Source of the DNA: Lentisphaerae bacterium ADurb.Bin082
GTDB taxonomy: Bacteria; Verrucomicrobiota; Lentisphaeria; Oligosphaerales; Oligosphaeraceae
Direction: 5' to 3'
DNA length: 64,000 bases
NCBI GenBank assembly: GCA_002070945.1
Contig: MWEG01000096.1
Location: forward strand, 1 to 64,000
Of this stretch, positions 7,802 to 16,746 are shown in pieces. Position 1 is the stretch's first letter. Each line of letters opens with the position of its first letter. The translations under genes and the position numbers were made by a program. The notes under the pieces are model-generated. The model had not been told where the DNA came from. It worked only from the letters and a program-made list of their open reading frames with translations, and did no database searches.

Positions 7802-10093
7802 ATGTCGGGCATGAAGAAGAGTATATTCAACAAGCATGGTTTGCTGGGGCTGGCCTTGATCATGGGCTGGCTGGGCGGGTGCAAAAGCCTGGGGCCGGAA
7901 GGGAGCGTCTCAGGCGACAAGCGCCCGCTGCCTTTCACTAAGCTGCAAGTCCCCAAGGCTGAGCTGTTGGATGATAAACCGCTCAGCGAGGATCTGAAGG
8001 GCCTGGTTCAAGAAGAGCCGCAAGAGGTGCTCGAACGACGCCTGGAGATGCCGTCCCGACTCCAGACCAGCTCACCGACTAGCGGCGTCTCAGAATATCC
8101 CGACAACTTGATCAAGGGAGTCACAGCGCCAGACACCAACCTGGTCGTCGAGCTGATTTTTGATGCGGCGACGATTGACGAGGTGGTGGCGATGTTTGCT
8201 GCGCCTGAGCTGCTGAACTTCAGCTACCTGGTTGACCCCTCCGTCAAAGGAGCGGTGACGATGACGGTGAAGGCGGAGATGACAGCCCGGGAAGCCTGGG
8301 CTACGTTTGAGCACATCCTGTGGCTGTCAGGAGCATACGCATCGATGAATCCCGGCTTCATTCATATTCTGCCCTTTGAACGGATGCCTAAGGAGAGACG
8401 GATTTTCGCTGAACACGAGGTGCAGCCGAACGTCGAAGTGGTGTTCATCCCGATTCGCTACAAGAAGAGCGCTGATGTAATCAATGTGTTGAAACCGTTC
8501 ATGACCGATGGCGCGACCGTGACGGACCTGGCGGACTCCAACACCCTGATCATCGTCGAAACGCCAGCCAACGTCTTTAAGCTGCAAGAACTGATCAAGC
8601 GCCTGGACGTCAAGGGCGAGCGCGAGTGGCCCGTGCGATGCTTCCAATGCCGAGAGGTCGACGCGGAAGAGCTGGCAGCAGAATTGCAGACCCTGCTGCC
8701 GGTCCTGGGCTTGCCAGTCGCCAGCGGCACCGGCCCCTCGGGCGGAGCCATCAAGATAACCAGCCTGCCGCGAGTCGGGGCGCTCGTCGTCTCCGCAGTC
8801 CTGGACGAAGTCTTGGACGAAGTCGCCGGCTGGGTGAAGCTGCTTGACCGTTCCGACCTGCTTGACAAGGAGGAGATTTTCTTCTACAACGTACGGCATA
8901 GCACGGTTGACAGCCTGAGCGCGGCGCTGGATGCCTTCTTCAATACAACGACCAGCTCCAGCCCAACTGCCAGCACCACTAGGAGCACGTCGACGCGGGC
9001 GACGGCGACTACCGGCAGCACCACGACCAGCTCGACCCGGCGGACAGGCGCGCAGGGGACGACGACGACCAGCGCGGCTGGCACAACTAAAACCGCCGCG
9101 TCTAGCCGGACTAGGCGAACCAGCGACGACGCCGTCTCCGACCTGCACAAGACGGTTTTCGACACCGAAGTGACCGTGCATACGGACAGCGAAAGCAACC
9201 GCTTGACGGTCAAGACGACGCCGCGCACCTGGAACATGGTGAAAGTGTTCCTGACCCGCCAGGACGTGCCGCCCCGCCAGGTCTCCATCCAGGCCATCAT
9301 CACTGACATCAGCCTGACCAAGGCAACCGAATTCGGCATTTCCTATTCCATCAGCAAAATGCTTGACAGCAACAGCGACACGCTGACCGGCATGCTCAAC
9401 AGCGCCGGCAATATCAGCCCAGAGACCACGATTGCCAGCATTATGAGCAAGACCGGCCTGGGATTGCTGTTCAAGGACAGCAAGGCCGACCCGCTTGCCT
9501 TCTTGACCGCCTTCGCCGGAGCAGGCAACACCAGAATCCTGTCCGAACCGCATGTCTTGGCCCTGAGCGGCTCAACCGCCATTTTGCAGGTCGGCGAATC
9601 AATCGCGGTGCCGACCGAATCAACGTCCTACTCGACGAGTTCAGACACCATGCGAAGTAACTATGAGTACGTCGACACCGGCGTCATCATGACCGTGACG
9701 CCGTACATCACCGCAGGCAATGACGTCCGCCTCGAAATTGAGCAGGAAGTCTCAGACGCCCAGGAAGCGAGCAACATCAACCTGCCGCCGACGATTACCA
9801 AGAAGAAGATGTCGACCCAGCTGGTCGTTCCCGACAATTCGACGTTGATGATGGGCGGCATGATCAAGAACACCAACAACGACTCCAACTCCGGCGTGCC
9901 GTGGCTGAAGGACATCCCCTACCTGGGGCGCCTGTTCCGCTACAATACCCACTCCACGTCGCGCAGCGAACTCTTGGTCCTGCTGACGGTGAATGTGGTC
10001 GACAGCAAGAACCCGCAGGAAGAGCTGGTGCGCCGCTACCGCGCCTCCCTTGAGGAAATTGAAAAGAACCGCGACACGACAAGCATGTACTGA
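7802..10093 (+). CDS. gspD: Type II secretion secretin, lipoprotein (GspD)
   Basis: A 763-aa outer-membrane secretin. The N-terminus is a lipoprotein signal ending in LGGC (Cys27). Several N-domains follow (FSYLVDPSVKGAVTM; VVFIPIRYKKSADVINVLKPF; FFYNVRHSTVDSLSAAL). The C-terminal secretin domain starts near residue 490 (VSIQAIITDISLTKATEFGI) and includes ILSEPHVLALSGSTAILQVG, the VPDNSTLMMGGMI gate region and GVPWLKDIPYLGRLFR. It would form the outer-membrane channel. Residues about 380-443 form an unusual Ser/Thr/Arg-rich insert inside the last N-domain. ATG 7802 is chosen because AGGAG lies about 12 nt upstream and the lipobox then falls at a normal distance; the frame is open back to 7769. 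The lipobox suggests self-piloting or Lol-dependent targeting. Confidence 0.93.
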   Translation: MSGMKKSIFNKHGLLGLALIMGWLGGCKSLGPEGSVSGDKRPLPFTKLQVPKAELLDDKPLSEDLKGLVQEEPQEVLERRLEMPSRLQTSSPTSGVSEYPDNLIKGVTAPDTNLVVELIFDAATIDEVVAMFAAPELLNFSYLVDPSVKGAVTMTVKAEMTAREAWATFEHILWLSGAYASMNPGFIHILPFERMPKERRIFAEHEVQPNVEVVFIPIRYKKSADVINVLKPFMTDGATVTDLADSNTLIIVETPANVFKLQELIKRLDVKGEREWPVRCFQCREVDAEELAAELQTLLPVLGLPVASGTGPSGGAIKITSLPRVGALVVSAVLDEVLDEVAGWVKLLDRSDLLDKEEIFFYNVRHSTVDSLSAALDAFFNTTTSSSPTASTTRSTSTRATATTGSTTTSSTRRTGAQGTTTTSAAGTTKTAASSRTRRTSDDAVSDLHKTVFDTEVTVHTDSESNRLTVKTTPRTWNMVKVFLTRQDVPPRQVSIQAIITDISLTKATEFGISYSISKMLDSNSDTLTGMLNSAGNISPETTIASIMSKTGLGLLFKDSKADPLAFLTAFAGAGNTRILSEPHVLALSGSTAILQVGESIAVPTESTSYSTSSDTMRSNYEYVDTGVIMTVTPYITAGNDVRLEIEQEVSDAQEASNINLPPTITKKKMSTQLVVPDNSTLMMGGMIKNTNNDSNSGVPWLKDIPYLGRLFRYNTHSTSRSELLVLLTVNVVDSKNPQEELVRRYRASLEEIEKNRDTTSMY

Positions 10094-10138
10094 CGGCTAA
10101 CGGCCGCAAACACGGCCCAGGGCCTTTGAAAAGAAACG

Positions 10139-11860
10139 ATGACTATCATGGAAGCAGACAGCAATAAAGCCGCCCCGGCCATCGACGTGACCAGCGGACA
10201 TGCCGCCGCGGCGGAGGCCGATGCCGGCCATCACGGGCAGCCGGCCTGGCGACCGGCGCCAGTAGTGGCCGAAGCCGTCCAGAAACTCCTGGCAGCACGG
10301 CTGCACCTTGCCGAAGGCGAGCCGCGCGCTGGCGGCACAGCCGAGAGCGACTTGGATTTGGTCGCCGCCGGCAAGCTGGACGAACAGACCCTCCTGGCCG
10401 TCTACGCCGAAGCCTCAGGACTGCCGGTGCTGGATGAACAGGAAGTCAGGGACGTCGTCTATTACCCGGAAGTGACGTATGACTTCCTGGCAACGATGAA
10501 TTGCCTGCCGTTGACGTGGAGTACCGAAAAAGTCCTGATCGCAGTCAGCTCGCCGTACCAGGCCGGCTATTTGGCCCATGTCTGGCGGACGATCTACGAG
10601 GCCGAAGCGCTGTTCATTTTAGCGCGACGGCCTTTCATCGAGCGCTTTCTGACGGCGCTGTACGACAACCAGCGGCGCGAAAGCGAAGGCCTCCTGCAAG
10701 ACGGCGACAGCGAACAGGCACTGCGAGACTTGGCCAAGGAAGCCCCAATCGTACGCCTAGTTAACGACATCTTCAACCGGGCGCAGGAAATGGGCGCCAG
10801 CGACATCCACGTCGAGCCGACGGAGATGGACGTCGCGGTGCGCTTCCGGATTGACGGCTTGCTGCAGACGATTCTGCGGCCGCCTAAGAACCAGTACGCG
10901 GCGATTGCCTCCCGAATCAAGCTGCTGGCCGGGATGAACATCGCGGAGCGGCGACTGCCCCAGGACGGCCGCATCGACCTGCCGTCCGGACTCAACCCGA
11001 TTGACGTGCGCGTCAGCACGGTGCCGTGCATGCATGGCGAGAGCATCGTCTTGCGCCTGCTGCAAAAGGACGCGGCGATTTTCGACTTGGACAAAGTCGG
11101 ACTGCTGCCAGATACCAGGGCTGACCTGGAACGGCTGTTCAGCTTGCCGCACGGGATGATCCTCGTGGTCGGCCCGACTGGAAGCGGCAAGACGACGACC
11201 TTGTACTGCATCATGAACATCCTGAATGCAGAATTCCGCAAGATCATCACGATTGAGGACCCGGTGGAATATCAGCTGGAGGGATTGACGCAGATTCACG
11301 TGCGCGCTCAAATCGGGCTGACCTTCGCCAATGGCCTGCGAGCCATTGTCCGCCAGGACCCGGATGTGATCCTAGTCGGCGAAATCCGCGACCGGGAGAC
11401 AGCCGAAATCGCGATTCACGCGGCCTTGACCGGACACCTGGTGTTGAGTACCTTGCATACGAATGACGCAGCCGGCGCCTTCAGCCGCCTGCTGGAGATG
11501 GGCGTGGAGAGCTTCTTGATTTCGTCGTCTCTGCTCGGAGTAGCGTCGCAGCGCCTGGTGCGGCGAATCTGCACTGTTTGCGGCGGCAGCGGCAGGCTGC
11601 CGGAAGACGAGAGCCGGCGCTGCCGAAATTGCCTGGGCAGCGGCTACCGCGGACGAATTGCCATCTTTGAATTGATGACCATGAATGACGAGCTGCGCCA
11701 CGCCGTCAATGCGCGGGAAGACAGCACGGCGCTGACCGCGATCGCCCGCAAACACGGCATGCGGACCTTGAAGGAGGACGGCGACCTGAAGGTGGCCAAG
11801 GGCTTGACGACCGCTTCCGAAGTCACCAGGGTCTGCATGCTGGACGTCGGCGACGTATGA
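10139..11860 (+). CDS. gspE: Type II secretion ATPase GspE
   Basis: A 573-aa secretion ATPase of the GspE/PilB family. It has an N-terminal GspE-N domain (about 60-200). The motor follows with EMGASDIHVEP, Walker A GPTGSGKTTT at residues 345-354, Asp box, Walker B (DPDVILVGEIRD), His box (LSTLHTNDA) and a four-cysteine zinc element (CTVCGG near 478 and CRNCLG near 495). It powers pseudopilus extension from the cytoplasm with GspL. It lies 45 nt after the secretin gene. The first 45 residues are Ala-rich and variable; ATG 10148 is an alternative start. No gspF follows, which is unusual because E and F are normally adjacent. Confidence 0.95.
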   Translation: MTIMEADSNKAAPAIDVTSGHAAAAEADAGHHGQPAWRPAPVVAEAVQKLLAARLHLAEGEPRAGGTAESDLDLVAAGKLDEQTLLAVYAEASGLPVLDEQEVRDVVYYPEVTYDFLATMNCLPLTWSTEKVLIAVSSPYQAGYLAHVWRTIYEAEALFILARRPFIERFLTALYDNQRRESEGLLQDGDSEQALRDLAKEAPIVRLVNDIFNRAQEMGASDIHVEPTEMDVAVRFRIDGLLQTILRPPKNQYAAIASRIKLLAGMNIAERRLPQDGRIDLPSGLNPIDVRVSTVPCMHGESIVLRLLQKDAAIFDLDKVGLLPDTRADLERLFSLPHGMILVVGPTGSGKTTTLYCIMNILNAEFRKIITIEDPVEYQLEGLTQIHVRAQIGLTFANGLRAIVRQDPDVILVGEIRDRETAEIAIHAALTGHLVLSTLHTNDAAGAFSRLLEMGVESFLISSSLLGVASQRLVRRICTVCGGSGRLPEDESRRCRNCLGSGYRGRIAIFELMTMNDELRHAVNAREDSTALTAIARKHGMRTLKEDGDLKVAKGLTTASEVTRVCMLDVGDV

Positions 11861-11991
11861 CTACAGGCCCGCGTTCGCAATGCAGTCTAACATGGCCCCA
11901 GGGCAAGGACGTGCCCCGTACCGTGCGCTGAGAAAGAGCGCATTCCTCCCAGCGAGCTTGAAAAGCAATTCCAAACACTGGAGAAAACGCA

Positions 11992-14900
11992 ATGGCAGGG
12001 AGAGGTTTTGTGTTGTCGATGCTCCTTCTGGCGAGTTTGGCCCAGGCGGAGAGCTTGTGGAAGGAGTATCGCTCCACGCTGTCCGAGGTGCGTCCAGGCG
12101 AAGTCCGCGTAGTGACCAGCCAGCGTTTGGATGGGGTGACGCGGCGATATTCCCAAGTTGTTAGCGGGCGTCTGCATGAGGTTTCGTGCCAGGCCCGAGG
12201 CACCGGCCGGGTTCAACTGGGCGTGAATGGCTCAACCGGATGGGCCTATAGCCGGGAAACCGAGCTTGACCCGCAAGCCTGGAAGACATTGACCGTGTCT
12301 TATTTTGAAACAGCGCCGGCCTTCACGATTTCCCTGTATACACTTGAGAGCAACGGAGCGGTCTTTGAAGCGAAGGAAGCCATCGTTGTCGTCCAGGACG
12401 CAATCGCGCTTCCAGATGCGGACGTGACAGTCGCTTTCGAAGCCGAAGACTATCCCGGCAGCAATGGCCAGCTCGGCGAGGTCGAGGGAGCGATAGGCGG
12501 CAAGGCAGTCCGCGGCGGTCGGTATTATCAGCTGGCACTCATGCCGACGCCGGTGACGAGCCGGCCCTTGTACGCTTATTGCCGCGTGCGACGTGACGCC
12601 GAGGCGGCAGTGCAAATAGCCGTAGGGCGTGGACAGCAGCAGGTGCTGGGAAGGGCGGACGTCGCCCCAGGCGCGGACTGGCAGTGGGTGAAGGTCGGCC
12701 CCATCTCGGCAGCTGCGATGTTTCCGCAGGCAGCGTGTCGCGTTGCCGGTGACGCGCAGGCCGGCTTGTGGCTAGATCGAGTCGTGTTCAGCACGTCGCC
12801 AGACTTGGCCGCGCCAGACGCGGTGGCGGCAGCCCCAGTTTATGCCCAGGGGCTGGTCGCGGCAGGACGAGCCAAGACGCCGCCAACAATAGACGGGCGC
12901 GGCGATGACGCCTGCTGGCAGGAAACGCTGGCACTCGGACCATTCGTGCTGAACAAGGAAAGCCGCCCAGCTCAGGAGCAGACTACGGTGCGCCTGGCGT
13001 GGGACGACGCCTACCTCTATGCCTTTTTCCATTGCCAGGAATCCTGCCTGATTCCAGCCGCCAACCGCCGGCATGAATTCCGCGACACGGTCGATGGCCC
13101 AGACCTGGAGACGATCTGGAACCAGGATTGCGTTCTCCTGATCTTGCAGCCCGACGCCAGCCAGAACGTCTGCTATGACCTGGCAGTGTCGCCAAGCGGC
13201 TATGTCACCGACGCGCGCATGACTGGGCCTGATATCTGGTCAACGCGCGACCGCAGCTGGAATGCCGGCGCCAAGGTCGCGACCGTAGTCGAAGACGGCT
13301 ATTGGACAGTCGAAATGGCGATTCCGCTCTCAGCCCTGGGCGGCGTCGGCAAGAAAGCCTGGAAGTTCCGGGCTGGCCGGATTGAAAAAAGCCGTTCTGA
13401 AGTCAGCAGTTGGAATCTTGTCGAGGTCGGGTTTCATGTTTTGGCTGAATTGGCTGACTTGCGGTTGGCAGAGGTCGTTCCTGGCTGCGATGGCATGACT
13501 TTGCCGGAATTCGGCCCTGGGCGCAATGCGGTCACATATCGGGCCAGCCAGCCTCTGCATTATGAAACGCGGATGCAGTATGAGAATGAACGCTGCCAGT
13601 ACACCTGGGGAATGAGCGCGACCAGCGCTGATTTTACGGTAGCGCGCACCGGGCGGTTCACCTTCCAATGGCGCCTCGCCCAACCTGAACTCAACGAGTA
13701 TCTGCTGGTTTCGCCGACTTATGCCTTGACGGCCAGTTCGCGCCTGCTCGAATATGACGTCACCGGCGGCGAAGTGTTTTTGAATGGGCGGCCAGCGCAC
13801 TCTGGGGCGACACTCAATGTCGGCGTCAACCGGATTGAGATCAGGGCGGCTGGTGCTGTCAGCGGTACCTTCAGGTGCGGCGATTATGTGTTGCCAGTTG
13901 ACGATGACTGGGTGCGCGAGGACCGGGTCTGGCGCCGCGTCCTTCTCGTCGACGACTCCCGGGTCTGGCCGGAATGGCGGCGTGAAGGCGTGAGCATTGC
14001 GCGTGGGTCGATTCAGCAGTTCATCATGGTTCCCCAGGGCGTGGAGGGCTTTCCCCTGAAGGACTATGTGTTCTATTTTGACCTGCCAGAAGGCTTCGAG
14101 CTGGTCGGCGCGTCCGGCTACTACAAGATTTGGCAGCTGGAGACCGAGGTGGTCGGGCCGGTGACGTACGGGGGACGGCCGTATGTGCGCCATGCTGTCC
14201 GGTATTTGAACGCCATTGCCGGCAATCGCAACCGGCTCAGCTGGCAGTGCGCGGCTGCCGTGGTCCGCGCGCCGCTGGCGTTTGCCGAAGATGAGACGCA
14301 GATTTACTTCCATGCCGGCAGCCCCTCCGCCGGCATCTGCGAGATTCCGCAGGCAATCCCAGTGCGGATGCTGCCGCCCTTGGACGGGGTGCAGCCAGAC
14401 CGGCCCCTGCTGCTGCAAATGTGGATGGGATGGGTGCATGCCATGACCGATAAGACCTTGTACCCGGTCTTTGCAGAACAGCTGCGGAGCATGGGGGTGA
14501 ATGAGGCGAACTTCGGCGACGGCACCATCGTCGACCGCCTGGCTCTCATTTCTCTGGATGTCTGGTGCCTTAATCCGACCGCTTACCTGGAGAAGCACCC
14601 CGAAGCCCGCAAAGTCGGCCTAAATGGCAAGACCGCAGCTAAGACCGTGTGTTCGACGGTGATGACGACAGACCAGGAATGGATGAGTCATCTGCAAGAC
14701 ACGCTGATTCCAGAATTCCTGGAGAAGTATGGCCATCCGCGCCACGTCAACTGGGATTACGAGGCGCCAGTGACGACCTCGGAGCTGGCCTGCTTCTGCG
14801 CGCGCTGCCTGGCCAGCTTCCAGGCCGCCTTCCCGGAAATAGACGCTGAAGTCACCCCAGAGAAAATCCAGCAGCAGTACGCTCCGCAATGGACAGCGTT

Positions 14901-15561
14901 CATGAACCAGCGCATGGCAGCGATTGCAGGACAGTTCCGCGACGCCTTGCACCGACATCAGCCCGGGATCGAATTCAGCGTCTACACCGGCTATCATTCC
15001 GACTTCACAAAACGTCATTACGGAGTCGACTGGTTCCTGCTGCGTGACAAGATTGACCGCGCCATGTGCGGCTATGGACGGCCAGTGGATAACCTGGAGG
15101 CAACCCGGGAGGCGATCGGCGGGATGCCTTTCACGCTCGGCATCATTGCCAATCCGTATGAAATCGAGAAACGAACGCCGCCGACGTGGTTCCGGCCAGC
15201 CGATTTGATGCGCCGGGTGAGCGATTCCACCGGCGGCGTCCTGCTTTACCACTACAGCACGCTGGACTCGCGGTCGTTCCAGAGCGTTGCCAGGGTGAGC
15301 CGCGCCATGAAGGACTATGGGCCGTATTTTGTCGCGCATGACGTGAGCCGACGCGCTGAGGTGAGCATCCCAGGATGGAGTGACGCCGAGCGCGAAGTCC
15401 TGGCTGGAGCCGATGGAACGCTGCTGGTGGTGTTGATGAATACAAGCCGCAACGCCAAGCCCTACGATGTCCAGCTGCCAGCCGGACATAAAGCAGAAAC
15501 ACCGCTGGCAGGCAAGCTGCCCGCCGGCGAATTCGCCATCATTAAGGCAGTGCGGAAATGA
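11992..15561 (+). CDS. Secreted 1189-aa protein with CBM9-like and TIM-barrel glycosidase-like regions
   Basis: The protein starts with a signal peptide (MAGRGFVLSMLLLASLAQA, cleavage after AQA). A beta-rich region follows with AEDYPGSNG, a carbohydrate-binding style. Residues about 296-490 look like a CBM9-type domain (TPPTIDGRGDDACWQETLAL, then VRLAWDDAYLYAFFHCQE and the typical DGYWTVEMAIPLSAL). From about residue 800 to 1105 there is a probable TIM barrel with WDYEAPVT, a CFCARC cysteine pair and PGIEFSVYTGYH, followed by a small beta domain. I infer an envelope or secreted polysaccharide-acting enzyme, possibly exported by the adjacent secretion system. No exact glycoside hydrolase family is recognised. 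GGAG precedes the ATG at a good distance. Confidence 0.65.
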   Translation: MAGRGFVLSMLLLASLAQAESLWKEYRSTLSEVRPGEVRVVTSQRLDGVTRRYSQVVSGRLHEVSCQARGTGRVQLGVNGSTGWAYSRETELDPQAWKTLTVSYFETAPAFTISLYTLESNGAVFEAKEAIVVVQDAIALPDADVTVAFEAEDYPGSNGQLGEVEGAIGGKAVRGGRYYQLALMPTPVTSRPLYAYCRVRRDAEAAVQIAVGRGQQQVLGRADVAPGADWQWVKVGPISAAAMFPQAACRVAGDAQAGLWLDRVVFSTSPDLAAPDAVAAAPVYAQGLVAAGRAKTPPTIDGRGDDACWQETLALGPFVLNKESRPAQEQTTVRLAWDDAYLYAFFHCQESCLIPAANRRHEFRDTVDGPDLETIWNQDCVLLILQPDASQNVCYDLAVSPSGYVTDARMTGPDIWSTRDRSWNAGAKVATVVEDGYWTVEMAIPLSALGGVGKKAWKFRAGRIEKSRSEVSSWNLVEVGFHVLAELADLRLAEVVPGCDGMTLPEFGPGRNAVTYRASQPLHYETRMQYENERCQYTWGMSATSADFTVARTGRFTFQWRLAQPELNEYLLVSPTYALTASSRLLEYDVTGGEVFLNGRPAHSGATLNVGVNRIEIRAAGAVSGTFRCGDYVLPVDDDWVREDRVWRRVLLVDDSRVWPEWRREGVSIARGSIQQFIMVPQGVEGFPLKDYVFYFDLPEGFELVGASGYYKIWQLETEVVGPVTYGGRPYVRHAVRYLNAIAGNRNRLSWQCAAAVVRAPLAFAEDETQIYFHAGSPSAGICEIPQAIPVRMLPPLDGVQPDRPLLLQMWMGWVHAMTDKTLYPVFAEQLRSMGVNEANFGDGTIVDRLALISLDVWCLNPTAYLEKHPEARKVGLNGKTAAKTVCSTVMTTDQEWMSHLQDTLIPEFLEKYGHPRHVNWDYEAPVTTSELACFCARCLASFQAAFPEIDAEVTPEKIQQQYAPQWTAFMNQRMAAIAGQFRDALHRHQPGIEFSVYTGYHSDFTKRHYGVDWFLLRDKIDRAMCGYGRPVDNLEATREAIGGMPFTLGIIANPYEIEKRTPPTWFRPADLMRRVSDSTGGVLLYHYSTLDSRSFQSVARVSRAMKDYGPYFVAHDVSRRAEVSIPGWSDAEREVLAGADGTLLVVLMNTSRNAKPYDVQLPAGHKAETPLAGKLPAGEFAIIKAVRK

Positions 15562-15566
15562 CGCCG

Positions 15567-15599
15567 ACAGGGCGGCCCTAGGTGTCGCGGCCCTGTTTT
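15567..15599 (+). terminator. Probable terminator after the CBM9-like gene
   Basis: ACAGGGC at 15567-15573 pairs with GCCCTGT at 15590-15596, followed by a short T run. It lies 6 bp after the stop codon. The loop is long and the T run short. Confidence 0.4.
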
Positions 15600-15725
15600 C
15601 AGGCGAGTTGGCCGCGAATCGCGTTTTCGCCCTTGCCGAAACGGCGAAGATGGTTTACATTAGACGTTTTACGTGGCTGTCAGCCATGAGTGGGAGTCAT
15701 CTCATCATTAGCGAAGGAGAAAAGC

Positions 15726-16604
15726 ATGTATTTTACCGGATTTGCGGATGAAGCCGCCAAGGATTTGACCAATCAAATCAAGGCGACAAAGACTTTGGGC
15801 TGGACGAACATTGAGGCGCGTGCAATCGACGGCGTGAACATCCATAACTTGCCGGAAGAGCGTTTCGAGCAGGTCGTTGACGAATTGGAAGCAGCCGGGG
15901 TCAAAGTCAATTGCTTTGGCTCGACGATTGCGAACTGGGGCAAGAAGATTACAGAGCCGTTTGACTCGTCCTTGGAAGAGATCAATCGCGCCATTCCGCG
16001 GATGAAGCGCCTGGGAACCAAGCTGGTCCGAGTGATGAGCTTTGCCCGCTTGGACGACCGCGAACCCAATGACCAGATGGAAGAAGAGCGTTTCCGCCGC
16101 TTGCGTGAGCTGACCAAGATGTTCCTCGACCAAGGCATGCAGCCGGTTCACGAGAACTGCATGAACTATGGCGGCATGGGCTGGCCATTCACCCTGAAAA
16201 TGCTGGACAATGTCCCGGGCTTGAAGCTGGTGTTTGACACCGGCAACCCGATTGGGTCTGACGACCGCTCCAAGCCAAAGCCGTATCCTAAGCAGTCAAG
16301 CTGGGAATTCTACAGCAATGTCCGCGACCATGTGGCCTACATCCACATCAAGGACGGCCACTTTGATCCGGTCAAGAAGGACTTGGTCTGCACCTGGCCG
16401 GGCGAGGGCAACGGCGATGTCCGAAGGATTCTGACCGACTTGTTTGCCCGCGGCTATGACGGCGGCATCTCCATTGAGCCGCACATGCAGGTCATTTTCC
16501 ACGACGCCTCAGTCAAGGCCGACCCTAAGGCGATGTTTGACAACTACGTCGAATACGGACGCCGCCTGATGAAGCTGGTGGAGGAATGCAAGAAGCAGAA
16601 GTAA
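15726..16604 (+). CDS. Sugar phosphate isomerase/epimerase-type TIM barrel
   Basis: A 292-aa AP-endonuclease-2-like TIM barrel (xylose isomerase-like family, IolE/Hyi group). Typical features are LGWTNIEARAIDG near the N-terminus, the metal-site strands LVRVMSF and VHENCMNYGG, the LVFDTGNP segment, AYIHIKDGHF and the C-terminal YDGGISIEPHMQ. Such enzymes isomerise or epimerise sugars or inositol derivatives and bind a divalent metal; the substrate cannot be told from sequence. ATG 15726 is preceded by GAAGGAG; 12 in-frame codons upstream (from 15690) are unlikely to be used. A strong terminator follows. Confidence 0.85.
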   Translation: MYFTGFADEAAKDLTNQIKATKTLGWTNIEARAIDGVNIHNLPEERFEQVVDELEAAGVKVNCFGSTIANWGKKITEPFDSSLEEINRAIPRMKRLGTKLVRVMSFARLDDREPNDQMEEERFRRLRELTKMFLDQGMQPVHENCMNYGGMGWPFTLKMLDNVPGLKLVFDTGNPIGSDDRSKPKPYPKQSSWEFYSNVRDHVAYIHIKDGHFDPVKKDLVCTWPGEGNGDVRRILTDLFARGYDGGISIEPHMQVIFHDASVKADPKAMFDNYVEYGRRLMKLVEECKKQK

Positions 16605-16687
16605 AAGCGGAAGGTTCGATGTGCGCTTCCCCGCCAGCCTGGGCGTGAACAACGTCAAGGCCAGCAGCGCATAGCGCTTTTTGCCGC

Positions 16688-16736
16688 AACGGCATGAATG
16701 GCATGGGATTTCCCCAGCTGTTCATGCCGTTTTTTG
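16688..16736 (+). terminator. Rho-independent terminator after the sugar isomerase
   Basis: An 11-bp perfect stem (AACGGCATGAA with TTCATGCCGTT) is followed directly by a T run, in the gap between two converging genes. The T run suits the plus strand. Confidence 0.8.
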
Positions 16737-16746
16737 TTTGCCGATG

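Noticed and set aside
8327..9553. 408-codon frame on the minus strand inside gspD
   Set aside because: Mirror of the GC-rich secretin coding sequence; the plus-strand protein is strongly conserved and the antisense product has no family features.
13330..14598. 422-codon minus-strand frame inside the CBM9-like gene
   Set aside because: Antisense shadow of a gene with a signal peptide and domain motifs; no ribosome binding site or motif of its own.
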